From Ignavibacteria bacterium (GTDB taxonomy: Bacteria > Bacteroidota > Ignavibacteria > Tepidaquicellales > Tepidaquicellaceae), in the NCBI GenBank assembly GCA_016716125.1, contig JADJWZ010000010.1:1-14356 (forward strand): 14,356 bases of DNA. The letters are read 5' to 3'. The translations under genes and the position numbers were made by a program. Below, piece after piece: positions 5,691-14,356 of this stretch; positions within the stretch are counted from its first letter, which is position 1; every line of letters begins with the position of its first letter. Below the pieces are notes generated by a model. The model was given only the letters and a program-made list of their open reading frames with translations. It made no database searches and was not told where the DNA came from.

Positions 5691-6269
5691 ATGAATGCAG
5701 CACACCTTCACCTTGTACTCAATCACATTCCCGTTATCGGTTCTATGTTCGCAATTTTTATACTTATCATTGGTATCCTGAAAAAAAGCGATGATGTAAA
5801 AAAAGTCTGTATGCTCGTGATCATACTTACATCACTTATCACAATACCTGTATATCTTTCCGGCGAGGATGCCGAAGAAAAAATAGAAGGAAATTATGAA
5901 GATGTGGAGGAAGAATTTATTGAACCGCATGAAGACTTCGCTTTATACAGTTTTATTGCAATGAATATTACAGGAGCAGTCGCACTGTTATCCATGTTCC
6001 TTTTCAAAAAGCCAAAAGTCCTTCCGAACTCATTTGCGTATTTAATGCTCGCTATTTTATTAATTGTAAACGGAATGATGGCTTATACAGCGTATCTCGG
6101 CGGCAAGATACATCACCCTGAAATAAGGGAAGATAAACTGCCATGGGAATCCTCTGTGAATACTAACGGCAATATGTACAAAAGTGATTTGAATTCCGGA
6201 GATGAAAAAGAAGAGGATAAAAATGAAAAGGATGAAAAAAGAAAAAAAGATAAAGAAGATGACGACTGA
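5691..6269 (+). CDS. Four-helix inner-membrane protein, DUF2231-like
   Basis: 192 aa. Four hydrophobic segments, about residues 8-30, 38-57, 83-105 and 114-137, make a small integral membrane protein. The N-terminal HLHLVLNHIPVIG and the HH in GGKIHHPE after helix 4 recall the DUF2231 family, in which conserved histidines in the membrane are suspected to bind haem. That assignment is by pattern and the haem role is family-level speculation. The loop between helices 2 and 3 is very acidic (EDAEEKIEGNYEDVEEEF). The C-terminal 35 residues are a low-complexity K/D/E tail, probably disordered and facing the cytoplasm or periplasm. It is a single gene, convergent with the rluD homologue, whose stop is only 7 nt away. 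There is no terminator in that gap. Confidence 0.8.
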   Translation: MNAAHLHLVLNHIPVIGSMFAIFILIIGILKKSDDVKKVCMLVIILTSLITIPVYLSGEDAEEKIEGNYEDVEEEFIEPHEDFALYSFIAMNITGAVALLSMFLFKKPKVLPNSFAYLMLAILLIVNGMMAYTAYLGGKIHHPEIREDKLPWESSVNTNGNMYKSDLNSGDEKEEDKNEKDEKRKKDKEDDD

Positions 6270-6276
6270 TCCGGTT

Positions 6277-7267
6277 TTACAAACTGTGTTTTACTTCTGA
6301 TATAATTTTTTTCATATCATCCGGAAGCTCGGATTCAAATCTCATTTTTTCATTTGTAACGGGATGTATAAATCCCAGCACCTTTGCATGCAGCGCCTGT
6401 CTGTCAATTTTTTCAAGAAGATTCTTTATTCTTGATTTCAGATTTGATGTAAGATTAACTGAATGCGGCTCTCTGCCTCCGTATGTCTCGTCTCCGAATA
6501 CGGGATGCGCCATGTCCGCCATATGAACCCTGATCTGATGAGTCCTTCCCGTTTTGAGTTTCAGCTTTACCAAAGAAAGAAAATCATACTCTTCAATTAC
6601 TTCATACAATGTAACCGAAGTTTTACCTGAATTATCATCACCTTTTAACACCGTTACTTTTTTTCTGTCCTTCTTATCCCTGCCGAGCCTGTTTGATATC
6701 TCCCCTTTTTTCTTTTTCAGCTTTCCCCAGATTATCGCATTGTATTCTCTTTCGATCGTATGATGAAAGAACTGTTCAGATAATTTTCTGTGCGTAACTT
6801 CATCTTTTGCAATCACGATCAGACCTGAAGTATCTTTATCAAGTCTGTGAACAATACCAGCTCTTTCAAATCCGTTCAGATTAGAAAGACTACCTTTGGT
6901 CTTTTCCGCATAATGAAGAATGGCGTTTACCATCGTGCCGGAATAATTTTTATAGGCAGGATGCACTACCATCCCGGGCGGTTTATTTATGATCATAAGA
7001 TATTCATCTTCAAATACGATATTCAGCGGAATGTCTTCAGGAAGTATATCCTGCTTCTCCGGGATAATCTAGCTCAATATCAATTTCATCTTCCGGCTTT
7101 ACTATATAATTGGATTTTACAGGCTCGCCGTTCACTGTGACAAACCCAAGATCAATTGCCTTTTTTACCTTTGTACGGGAGGCGTTCTCTATAAAATTTG
7201 AAATATACTTGTCTATTCTCTGCTTAGTCCTTACCTCAGGAACCGTAAATGAATAATTTTTTTCCAA
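6277..7267 (-). pseudogene. rluD: 23S rRNA pseudouridine synthase, RluD type, one-base frameshift
   Basis: Two frames make one protein of about 329 aa, the usual RluD length (E. coli 326). The N-terminal half (7267 to about 7060) is an S4 RNA-binding domain with RIDKYISNFIENASRTKVKKA and VTVNGEPV. The C-terminal half (from about 7060 to 6277) carries INKPPGMVVHP, the catalytic motif HRLDKDTSG with its Asp at about residue 143, and LKTGRTHQIRVHM. The frame changes at TATCCCGGAGAAG (minus strand, about 7057-7066). Deleting one C or G restores DYPEKQDILPEDIPLNIVFEDE, typical linker sequence. RluD makes pseudouridines in helix 69 of 23S rRNA. All motifs are perfect and only one base is wrong, so recent inactivation or a sequence error are both possible. 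It is convergent with the DUF2231-like gene and divergent from the MltD-like gene. Confidence 0.93.
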
Positions 7268-7472
7268 TACTTATTTATTAATTGAAAGAGTTTTTTTGTT
7301 TAAATATGAATTATTAAGTTACTTTTCCTTATTATGAACTTACTAAGGATAATTTTAAATTTAAAGTTTATACTGAAATTTAAATATACTTTATTTATTT
7401 ATAATCAGTTCAAATTTAACTTTACAATAAATTTCTAAAGTATTTATTTTTATGAAATTTAAATATTAGATC
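7268..7472. promoter_or_regulatory. Divergent AT-rich intergenic region between rluD and mltD homologues
   Basis: About 205 nt, very AT-rich. It holds a 14-bp direct repeat TGAAATTTAAATAT at 7374-7387 and 7453-7466, the second copy ending 6 nt before the mltD start. I see no clear promoter pair and no SD before 7473. Confidence 0.3.
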
Positions 7473-9852
7473 ATGCAAAACAAATTATTTAACTACATTT
7501 CAAAATTCACCTATCTATCTTCACTGCTGTTAATAACTTTATCAGTTTCTGTTTACATGTCAGGATGTTCTTCATCAGAAGAAGAAGAAGTAGTTCAGAC
7601 TCAGAGAGAACTGGATTCACTTGAATTTTATTCACAACTGCAAAAGTCATTTGGGATTTACAATCATGCTTTAGGTTACAATGAAAAGTCCGACAATAAA
7701 AACGCAGCGGAATCATTTGAGAAAGCATTAAAACAATTAAGTAAGATCGACTCCAAGATTTTAAATGAACCCGGTAATTATACCTGGAAACAGGATTATA
7801 ATGAACTTGCCGTCAGTATAGTGCAGGATTATATCTCTACACAGAGTGAGATCAGCAGCGGGAGTCTTGTATTCGATTTTGCTGAACAGTTTTCTGTCAG
7901 GTATCAAAAGTTGAAGAAGTCAGCGGTGACAGAGGAAGCATTGCCGGACGGCAGTGATATTCCGCTTGACAGAAATTCCGCAGTGGACGGATATATAGAA
8001 TTTTTTACCAACACAGACAGGGGAAAAGTTTCATTGATAAAACCCTTTACAGGCTACAGGTTATGCTTACGGTCTCGGTCAGGATGAATACCGTGATGAC
8101 AGAATGGATATGGAAAAATCCACCGATGCGGCTGCTCGACATTTAAAAGATCTTTACAGATCATTCGGCGACTGGTATCTTGCTTTTGCAGCTTACAATG
8201 CCGGACCAGGCAGAGTCAACAAAGCAATTAAAAGAAGCGGTTCGAGAGACTTCTGGACTTTACGCGGATTCCTTCCGGGTGAAACCAAAAATTATGTCCC
8301 GTCTATACTCGCTCTTTCTTATGTGTTCAGAGATCCGGAAGGATTCGGATTTCGTAATGTGGAATACGGTAAGCCGATATCTTTTGACAGGGTGAACATA
8401 AACGCCTCTATGACTTTACAGCAGGTAGCTGATCTTTGTGAATCCGATATTGAAACTATACGCGAATTAAACTCCGAGCTGACTCAGGATATGGTTCCCG
8501 ATTATGTAGACTATTATCAGCTCAGAATTCCGCATAAGACTTATGAAAAATTTCTTGCAAATTATAACAGATCTTCCGGCATTGATAAGAGCGGAAGTAA
8601 AGAGCCCGTATTCGCAGGCGATGAAGCAGGCGGTTACCAGTCAAGTATTAGTCTTACATATTATAAAGTTAACGGATATGAACCCGGTGATCCGAAATCC
8701 ATTGCAAGCAAAAACGGCAGAAAGAAAGTTACATATAATTTCAAGAAAAAAGATGCGCTCTCCGCTATTGCGGTATTCTATTCCGTAAGACCGGTTGAGA
8801 TCAGGATCTGGAATAATCTGAATTATGGAGAACCTATCAAACATCAGCAGCCGCTCGATATTTATCTTACTGAAGAAAAATACAACATTCTTCATGGTTT
8901 AAATAATATTAAAAGCGCTGACATTGTAAATACAAATGAAGGTAAGAGAAAAGCGATTGAAGAAATTGCATTAACTAATACTGAAGAAAGTGAAGATGAA
9001 AACAATACACCTTTTGATGACTCTAAAAATGTATCAAATGATAAAACCGTTTCAGACAGTAATGAAGATGACAGTTTTTTGAGTTCGAATAGACCCGGGA
9101 ATGAAACAGTTACGGTTAGTAAAGATGAAAATAATTCAGAGTCAGATGAAAATAATTCAAAGTCAGATGAAAATTCCGTTGTAGGTAATTCAACTGAAAA
9201 TTCTTATACACAATCAGAAACAAATAGCGGTAATGAACATTCAGAAGAAACATACACTGAAACCGTGAAAGCTCCTGAGACAAAGACTAAAACAGTAAAG
9301 GAAAAAGAAAAGAAAAAAACTACTTCCAAAGGAAATACAGTAACATATACTGTATCTGAAGGAGATAATCTTTCATCAATTGCAGATGAGAACGGATTAA
9401 GCGTCGGTGAGATAAAGGAATTGAACGGGCTTGAGACTGATAAAATACTTGTCGGTCAGAAGCTGAAATTATCCGGCAGTTCTACTTCCGCTTCAAAGAC
9501 ATCCGTTCACACAGTTTCCTCCGGTGAAAATCTCACAATGATAGCTGATAAATACGGAATGTCACTTTCTGAATTAAAGGAAATAAATGATCTTGATTCC
9601 GATATAATTATTAAAGGACAGAAATTAAAAGTTACCGGCAGTCAGTCAAAAGGCAATACAAATTCAGGTAAGAAAAGCACAGGTAAGACAACTCACAAAG
9701 TAAAAAGCGGAGAGACGCTTGCATCAGTCGCTTCCGAATACGGTGTTTCAATATCTGAACTCATGAAATGGAATAAACTTAAGAGTGATAAAATATTGAT
9801 CGGACAGGTTTTAAAACTTTCCGGTGATTCAGGTAAAAAGAAAAAGAAATAA
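7473..9852 (+). pseudogene. mltD: MltD-like LysM lytic transglycosylase lipoprotein, catalytic segment deleted
   Basis: A lipoprotein signal peptide with lipobox MSGC (Cys at residue 32) puts it in the cell envelope. Then come a helical N-region, LDRNSAVDGYIEFFTNTDRG, the C-terminal part of the SLT lysozyme-like fold (AAYNAGPGRVNKAI, GETKNYVPSILAL), two degenerate LysM-like units, an acidic S/N/E linker, and three good LysM domains (about 9340-9475, 9505-9640, 9690-9828). MltD cleaves peptidoglycan glycan strands. Here the frame breaks twice. A missing A in the run at 8024-8027 would restore KSFIDKTLYR. Then about 8048-8060 jumps directly to ATGYAYGLGQDEYRDD. In relatives some 50-60 residues lie between, including the catalytic Glu (ESGF) and the AVG.WQF motif. 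They are absent. The ATG at 8104 is internal, not a true start. As written, the product could not be a working transglycosylase. Confidence 0.88.
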
Positions 9853-9922
9853 CGCTGAATCAATAAACTGAATTGAAAGAAATATATATTAGACATATAT
9901 TGCATTCGCCTGAAAAAATTTT

Positions 9923-9995
9923 GCTGGCATAGCTCAGTTGGTAGAGCAGCTGATTTGTAATCAGCAGGTCGGGGGTTCAAGTCCCTCTGCCAGCT
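9923..9995 (+). tRNA. tRNA-Thr (TGT)
   Basis: A complete 73-nt cloverleaf. Acceptor GCTGGCA pairs with TGCCAGC; the D arm is GCTC/GAGC; the anticodon stem GCTGA/TCAGC has loop TTTGTAA, so the anticodon is TGT; the T arm is GGGGG/CCCTC with TTCAAGT. CCA is not encoded. Confidence 0.97.
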
Positions 9996-10003
9996 CAAAT
10001 GAT

Positions 10004-10040
10004 AAAACCCTTTAAGAATAATTCACTTAGAGGGTTTTTT
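10004..10040 (+). terminator. Intrinsic terminator after tRNA-Thr
   Basis: AAAACCCT (10004-10011) pairs with AGGGTTTT (10031-10038), with extra AAG/CTT pairing inside the loop, followed by a T run and then ATTTT. It starts 9 nt past the tRNA. Confidence 0.8.
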
Positions 10041-10110
10041 ATTTTACTCACATGAGTTAATTAAAATTTCCGGGGCCGGACCGGGGGCAAATTCTTATTT
10101 TAAATAATAT
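10041..10110 (-). other. Spacer with GC-rich CCGG-repeat patch downstream of the glycosyltransferase gene
   Basis: In otherwise AT-rich sequence, 10070-10087 holds three CCGG units spaced 6 nt apart (CCGGGG, CCGGAC, CGGGGG). The outer CCGG pairs could form a short hairpin on the minus strand before AAATTTTAATT, a weak terminator candidate for the gene ending at 10111. ACTCA-CA-TGAGT (10047-10058) is a short inverted repeat next to it. Confidence 0.3.
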
Positions 10111-11715
10111 TTATTTTTTTACCTTATATAAAATCGTAATGGGTGTCGAAGTATATGTAATTACTTCCAGTTCGTTTGGAGGAGTTTCAATTGAAAGTAA
10201 GTTTTTTCTTAAATTTTCATTTGAGGAAATCAAACCTTCCTTTTCACTGACAAAGACATAATCAACATTACTATTTTTTACATTTTGAATAAATTCCAGA
10301 TAATTTTCAGCATAAGGCATTACAACTAAATTCATGTTTAAGTAATAAGCAATATGAGGTTTTCTGGTCATGATTGATTTTCCTGCCATACTTTCCTCAT
10401 TAAGTTTTTCAACATGGTCTCTAACTTCCAAAATTTCGATCGGAACATTATTAATGTCTTCCTTTGCTATATTATAAGAGTTGTAAAAGTTTAAAAATAT
10501 TAAAGAGAATAAAATTATGCTGAATAGTTTTAAGTTCAGGAACTTCAAATTAAACCGCTGAAAAAATTTCTGAGCAAATAGCTGAACAATCAAAAAACAG
10601 TAAAACGGCAATAAGGGCAATGAAAATCTTTCCGAATAAAAAATTAGTAATATCTGAAAATAGAAAATAAGACTCGCCACGAAAAAATAATTTTCAGCCG
10701 GGCTATGGAATTTAAATCTTAAAAGAAAAATAATTAAGCCAAAGCCTGCCAGAATACCTATATATCTGGGGAAAAATCTAAAAATATCTTTAGTAAAATA
10801 CGTCACGAAGTTCTTTGATATACGTTTCGCGAAAGCTCCAAAATCCCGAAAAACCACATCGGACATAGAGTTAAAAGTATTTTGATGTTTTGAAGTCCAT
10901 TCATCTTTTGACATTGTATCAGGTTTATAAACAGTATAAGCAGTGTTTTGATAATTGTAATTATAAAAAAAATATCCGGTAGACTGATAACTAATAAAAC
11001 CCCAGGCTGAAAGCATGAGAAGCACAGGAATGATATAGGATAATATTGGCTTCAGAATTTTATTCCTTTGATTAATATTTTCATTATTTTCATTTCGCTT
11101 CATTTTATAAAAATGGAATACGAATATTACAGTCGTAAGCAGGATTAATGATATTCCGGTATATCTGGTAAGGTATGCCAGTCCTGTAAGAATACCGGCT
11201 ATTAAAAAATTGCGATTGTTTAAATCTTTACTGCTTAAAAGAAAATACAGCGCGGAAGTATAAAATAACAGAAAAAGCATATCAGTACCGGGTTCATAAG
11301 TATAACGCCAGAAGATTTGATTGACAGCTACAAATAAAACTACAAACAATGCGCCGTCCCGATTAAAGATTGAATTAATAATTTTTGAAATGAAAAAAAG
11401 CGATATACTTGCGCATAAGACATTCAAAAATTTACCTGCTGAATAATAATCAAATTTAAAAAATATTCCCGTAATAGCTAAAAAGAACTGATAGACAGGT
11501 CCCCTATATTGATCTATGACTAAATTTCCTTTTAAGAGTTCTTTTGCCTGTGTGACGTAAGCAACATAGAAATCAGTTTCAACTCCATAATCTCCTATCA
11601 ACCGATTGGTCATTGAAACAAACAGCATTATTATAAAATATATTGACGGAACTATAAAAAAGAGAAGGTTTGAGTTGAGAAATTTGCGGAAGGAATTTGT
11701 TAAATTATTACTCAT
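10111..11715 (-). CDS. GT-C membrane glycosyltransferase, family 39 / ArnT-PMT type
   Basis: 534 aa, intact from ATG 11715. An integral membrane protein with about ten or more hydrophobic helices: one at residues 18-36, a dense set from about 100 to 420, then a soluble C-terminal region of about 100 residues. The first extracytoplasmic loop carries the acidic signature GDYGVETDFY (Glu46, Asp48) where GT-C enzymes place the catalytic or metal-binding acid, and YRGPVYQ follows. GILTGLAYLTRYTG is the characteristic GT39/GT83 helix motif. Such enzymes move a sugar from a polyprenyl-phosphate donor to a lipid, glycan or protein outside the inner membrane. Donor and acceptor cannot be read from sequence. 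It stands alone, with no sugar-metabolism neighbours. There is no SD; an inverted repeat lies about 55 nt upstream. The fold family is well supported and the substrate unknown. Confidence 0.88.
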   Translation of the reverse strand: MSNNLTNSFRKFLNSNLLFFIVPSIYFIIMLFVSMTNRLIGDYGVETDFYVAYVTQAKELLKGNLVIDQYRGPVYQFFLAITGIFFKFDYYSAGKFLNVLCASISLFFISKIINSIFNRDGALFVVLFVAVNQIFWRYTYEPGTDMLFLLFYTSALYFLLSSKDLNNRNFLIAGILTGLAYLTRYTGISLILLTTVIFVFHFYKMKRNENNENINQRNKILKPILSYIIPVLLMLSAWGFISYQSTGYFFYNYNYQNTAYTVYKPDTMSKDEWTSKHQNTFNSMSDVVFRDFGAFAKRISKNFVTYFTKDIFRFFPRYIGILAGFGLIIFLLRFKFHSPAENYFFVASLIFYFQILLIFYSERFSLPLLPFYCFLIVQLFAQKFFQRFNLKFLNLKLFSIILFSLIFLNFYNSYNIAKEDINNVPIEILEVRDHVEKLNEESMAGKSIMTRKPHIAYYLNMNLVVMPYAENYLEFIQNVKNSNVDYVFVSEKEGLISSNENLRKNLLSIETPPNELEVITYTSTPITILYKVKK

Positions 11716-12097
11716 CTAAATTTTCATAAAAATAGTTTTATAATATATTAATAAATCTCATTAAAAATTATTGTTAAATTAACAAAAAAAGATATTGCCA
11801 TTTGGATCTTCTCATGGAGCATTGAATTTTACAGAGACAAAAAAATGATTTTTATAAGATAACCTTCTAATACAATTCGATAGAAACCTGCCTGAAGGTT
11901 ATTGAATAATATGGAGACCATTCGACATCTTCAGCCACTTTTAGTCAAAATCCTGCAGTTCAAGGACATGACAAAATCATATCACACTAATTCTAATATC
12001 ATTGGCGATTAAATTAGCTTAGTTTATTCCTGCAAAAGAAATTGTTAATCATAAAATGAATAAATAAATTAGGATCAACAATTAATAATACTCACAC
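11716..12097. other. Gene-free intergenic region between the glycosyltransferase and Ycf48-like copy 1
   Basis: I find no credible gene here. Contents: TTGTTAA-A-TTAACAA (11771-11785), a 15-bp inverted repeat that could be an operator for the glycosyltransferase gene; ATAACCTTC (11859-11867) against GAAGGTTAT (11894-11902), a 9-bp inverted repeat with a 26-nt loop; and, from 12007, the 91-bp leader shared with the second tandem copy (13410-13500). Within that leader TTGTTA, 17 nt, TAAATT (12042-12070) is a loose sigma70-like pair. Confidence 0.4.
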
Positions 12098-13409
12098 ATG
12101 AAACGAAAACTATGTTTAACAGCATTACTTTTATTCCTCTCATTGTCCTTTTCATCAAATCCTCCGGGCTGGTATGTGCAGCGACTTCCCGTCAATGATC
12201 TTGTTAATGATGTATTCTTTCTTGATAGTTTGAATGGGTGGTTAGTTACACAAGGTGATAATGATCCTGTCGACACCAGCTATATAATGCGAACAACCAA
12301 TGGAGGAGATAATTGGACAATTCAGATGAGACAGGCGCAAAATCTTAATGTTGTTCAATTTTTAGATATTAATACGGTTACGCTGCCGGAGAATGCTAGG
12401 AGCGGCTTTACGAGAATATATAAAACTACTGTTGGTGGATTACAATGGCGGTTAGTACCAAGTACAGGAATGGCACTAATCAACGACATGTTTTTGTCAA
12501 TAAGGATACCGGGTGGGTTTGTGACCTAGTGTGATATTTGGAGGGTTTACATAAGACGACCAGTGGGATTAGTTGGAAACAACAGTTAGATGTGAGCTAT
12601 AAGATTCAGAAAATATTTTTTAAATAAGGATACGGGGTGGGCAGGAAGTAGAGATGTAAGCAGGATACTGTATAAGACAACTAATGGTGGTTTAAACTGG
12701 AACGTTCAGTATATATCAAATTATCAAATTGAATCGTTATTTTTATAAATCCCAGACAGGGTTGGATAAGAGGTGGAGCTGGAAACAGCGTAGTTTACAC
12801 AATTGATGGAAATACCTGGACGAGCTCTATTGGAAATATTGCTACAGGTTTTGATACAAAATTTATAACAGATTCGCTCGGTTATTCAGTGTACATTTTC
12901 TTTACTAAGAATAATGAAATCAACAGATGGAGGGAGGAAGTGGGGTTATCAAAATACTCCCAGTTAAGTGGTAATGTTGTAGCAGTAATTAAGGGTGACA
13001 CAAATAAAGTATGGGCGGGAATACAATGCATACTACTGATGGTGGTGGAGTAATAGTTGGTATTTCAAAACCTCAAAATGAGTTACAAAAAACTTCTTAC
13101 TTTATCAAAACTATCCCAATCCATTTTAACCCTAAAACAATTATAAATTACGGAAATAGGATATACTTCGAATGTGAAACTGGAAGTATATGATATTTCA
13201 GGGCGAATGATTAAACAACTTGTAAATCAAAAGCAGAATCCGGGGAAATATAATTACACCTTTGACGGCTCGGATCTGCCAAGTGCTGTGTATTTTTATA
13301 AGCTTACAACTGAAGATTTTACTGAAACAAAGAAAATGGTTTGGCAAGTAGTTTCAATTATCCTAATCATAACAATCTGGATTCAAGAATATTGTTTGTG
13401 ATAAATGCC
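12007..13409 (+). repeat. Tandem duplication unit 1 (Ycf48-like gene with leader)
   Basis: The sequence from 12007 recurs from 13410 with a constant offset of 1403 bp through the 91-nt leader and the start codon. The leader is nearly identical (changes only near TAATACT/ATTAATC). The coding part is recognisably the same but diverged and full of indels. The second unit runs past the window edge. Confidence 0.9.
12098..13401 (+). pseudogene. Ycf48/BNR-like T9SS-exported protein, copy 1, multiple frameshifts
   Basis: Starts MKRKLCLTALLLFLSLSFSS, a signal peptide, then repeats of the Ycf48/BNR beta-propeller type: DVFFLDSLNGWLV, IMRTTNGGDNWTIQ, YKTTNGGLNWNVQ. The end encodes a T9SS sorting tail with NPFNPKTIINY, VKLEVYDISGRMIKQLVNQ, AVYFYKLTTEDFTETKKM. 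The first frame closes at TAG 12527-12529. Further breaks fall mainly in A/T runs: about 12616-12621, at 12739-12743 (one T too few for LFFINPRQGW), 13124-13127 (one T too many) and 13154-13156 (one A too many). The last frame runs past the usual tail end to 13401. Such proteins are exported propellers, often tandemly repeated in this group. As written no full product can be made. Repairing single bases would give a protein of roughly 420 aa. Confidence 0.85.
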
Positions 13410-13500
13410 GATTAAATTAGCTTAGTTTATTCCTGCAAAAGAAATTGTTAATCATAAAATGAATAAATAAATTAGGATCAACAATTAATATTAATCACAC

Positions 13501-14356
13501 ATGAAACGAAAACTATTTTTAACATCATTACTTTTATTTTTCTCATTTCATTTTCTTCCAATCCTCGGGCTGTTGTATTGCGGCAACTTTTCCGGTCAAT
13601 GATTTTGTGAATGATATATTTTTTCTTGATAGTTTGAACGGATGGTTGGTGACCGATGAGTAGATTCAGTGAGAATGATACTAGCTACATAATGAGAACC
13701 ACTAACGGTGGTGATAATTGGACAATTCAAAATGCTAAAAAAGAAAAACTAAATACTGTGCGGTTTCTTGACATAAACACTGGCTATGCTTCAGGCGGAT
13801 TAAATGGAACTACGGCAATGTCCTTTTATAAAACAACCAATGGCGGTACTAACTGGCTGACAATAAATAATATTAGTGGTGTTGCAATAAACGATATGTT
13901 TTTTTTTAAATAAGGATACAGGATGGGTATGTGATGACAAATATATTGTTTGAGGTTTATACAAGACCACAAACAGGGTATTAGTTGGATACGGCAGTTA
14001 GATGCTGACTATAAGATTCAGAAATATTTTTTTAAATAAGGATGCAGAGGTGGGCATGCAATAGTAACACAAGCAGTGGGTTGTATAAGACTAATAATGG
14101 AGGCGCTCAATTAAGGAACCAATGTATGAATTTCCGGGCAGCCTGAGCATTATTTTTATCAATTCTCAGAATGGTTGGGTATCCGGAGCATTTGGCGAAG
14201 AGAGAATCATACAATTCAGTATACTAGTAATGGTGGTGCAAATTGGACTTATGCACAGGGTGAGGAGTTGGAGGATTTGATTTAAAATTTGTAAACGATT
14301 CCATAGGATATGCGGGAGGTGGAAGCCAGCCATTGAGAATAATAAAGTCAACTAAT
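13501..14356 (+). pseudogene. Ycf48/BNR-like T9SS-type protein, copy 2, frameshifted and cut by window edge
   Basis: Same start as copy 1 (MKRKLFLTSLLLFFSF), but the frame shifts within the signal peptide region and closes at a TGA near 13602. A second frame picks up at about 13656 with NDTSYIMRTTNGGDNWTIQ, then LDINTGYASGG, SFYKTTNGGTNWLTIN and INDMFFFK, closing at 13911-13913, where nine T's stand in place of the eight needed to read DMFFLNKDTGW. Later fragments read ISWIRQLDADYKIQ-like, LYKTNNGG and NSQNGWVSGAFGE in shifting frames. The C-terminal sorting tail would lie beyond the window. This is decay of a duplicated gene, or poor sequence at the end of a contig. Confidence 0.8.

Noticed and set aside
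6277..6996. Stand-alone pseudouridine synthase of the RluA type without S4 domain
   Set aside because: An S4 domain is encoded immediately upstream in the neighbouring frame with correct linker sequence; one base separates them.
6554..7140. Plus-strand frames across the rluD homologue
   Set aside because: Antisense shadows of a strongly conserved gene, with no SD and no recognisable motif.
8104..9852. Separate LysM gene starting at ATG 8104
   Set aside because: Sequence upstream of 8104 in the same frame (ATGYAYGLGQDEYRDD) is clearly part of the transglycosylase, so the ATG is internal to a broken gene.
9693..9998. Minus-strand frame beginning MSWQRDLNPRPADYKSAALPTEL
   Set aside because: This is the well-known spurious translation of the antisense strand of a tRNA; it covers the tRNA-Thr and the end of the LysM gene.
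9996..10110. Integrated element attachment site downstream of tRNA-Thr
   Set aside because: I looked for a second copy of the tRNA 3' end in the window and found none; there is no integrase and the terminator directly follows the tRNA.
12082..12276. Minus-strand frame over the start of Ycf48-like copy 1
   Set aside because: Antisense to a clear signal peptide and propeller repeat; no independent evidence.
1..14356. CRISPR array, insertion sequence or transposase
   Set aside because: No regularly spaced short repeats, no terminal inverted repeats with a transposase frame, and no DDE or tyrosine recombinase motif were seen on either strand.

Overview
The window is AT-rich. Its secreted proteins end in a type IX secretion (T9SS) sorting tail, with a conserved NPNPFNP core and a final VYFYKL..EGFTEMKRM block. 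Few genes carry a strong Shine-Dalgarno (SD) sequence, and the best promoter candidates follow the Bacteroidetes TTTG/N19/TAnnTTTG pattern. Together these point to the Bacteroidetes-Chlorobi-Ignavibacteria (FCB) group, and the style of the sorting tail fits Ignavibacteria best. That placement is an inference; no rRNA is present to confirm it.

Left half (1-5520): a duplicated locus with a spacing of about 4.4 kb. Each copy, read on the minus strand, has a conserved noncoding header with a promoter and a leader of about 220 nt. It continues with a small secreted beta-sandwich protein ending LGPNY, an intergenic hairpin, and a large FG-GAP/VCBS secreted protein. Copy A is 1144 down to the left edge, where its FG-GAP gene is cut. 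Copy B is 5519 down to 2954. The headers are about 95% identical, while the proteins they drive are strongly diverged. Between the copies lie a full-length helical protein of unknown function (minus) and a small secreted 69-aa protein (plus) with its own terminator. Copy B begins with a 54-nt remnant of the unknown gene.

Middle (5520-10040): a DUF2231-like membrane protein, then a convergent rluD-type pseudouridine synthase broken by one inserted base. Next comes an MltD-like LysM lipoprotein transglycosylase with a frameshift and an internal deletion that removes its catalytic glutamate. A tRNA-Thr(TGT) with an intrinsic terminator follows.

Right end (10041-14356): an intact GT-C (family 39 type) membrane glycosyltransferase on the minus strand. 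After it come two tandem copies, 1403 bp apart, of a Ycf48/BNR-like T9SS protein, both riddled with frameshifts; the second runs off the edge.

Two themes stand out. First, genes for exported proteins have been duplicated in tandem twice, and one of these duplications has a conserved-header, variable-cargo architecture. Second, single-base indels in homopolymer runs are common in some genes and absent from three long intact genes, so either gene decay or local assembly error must be separated by reads.
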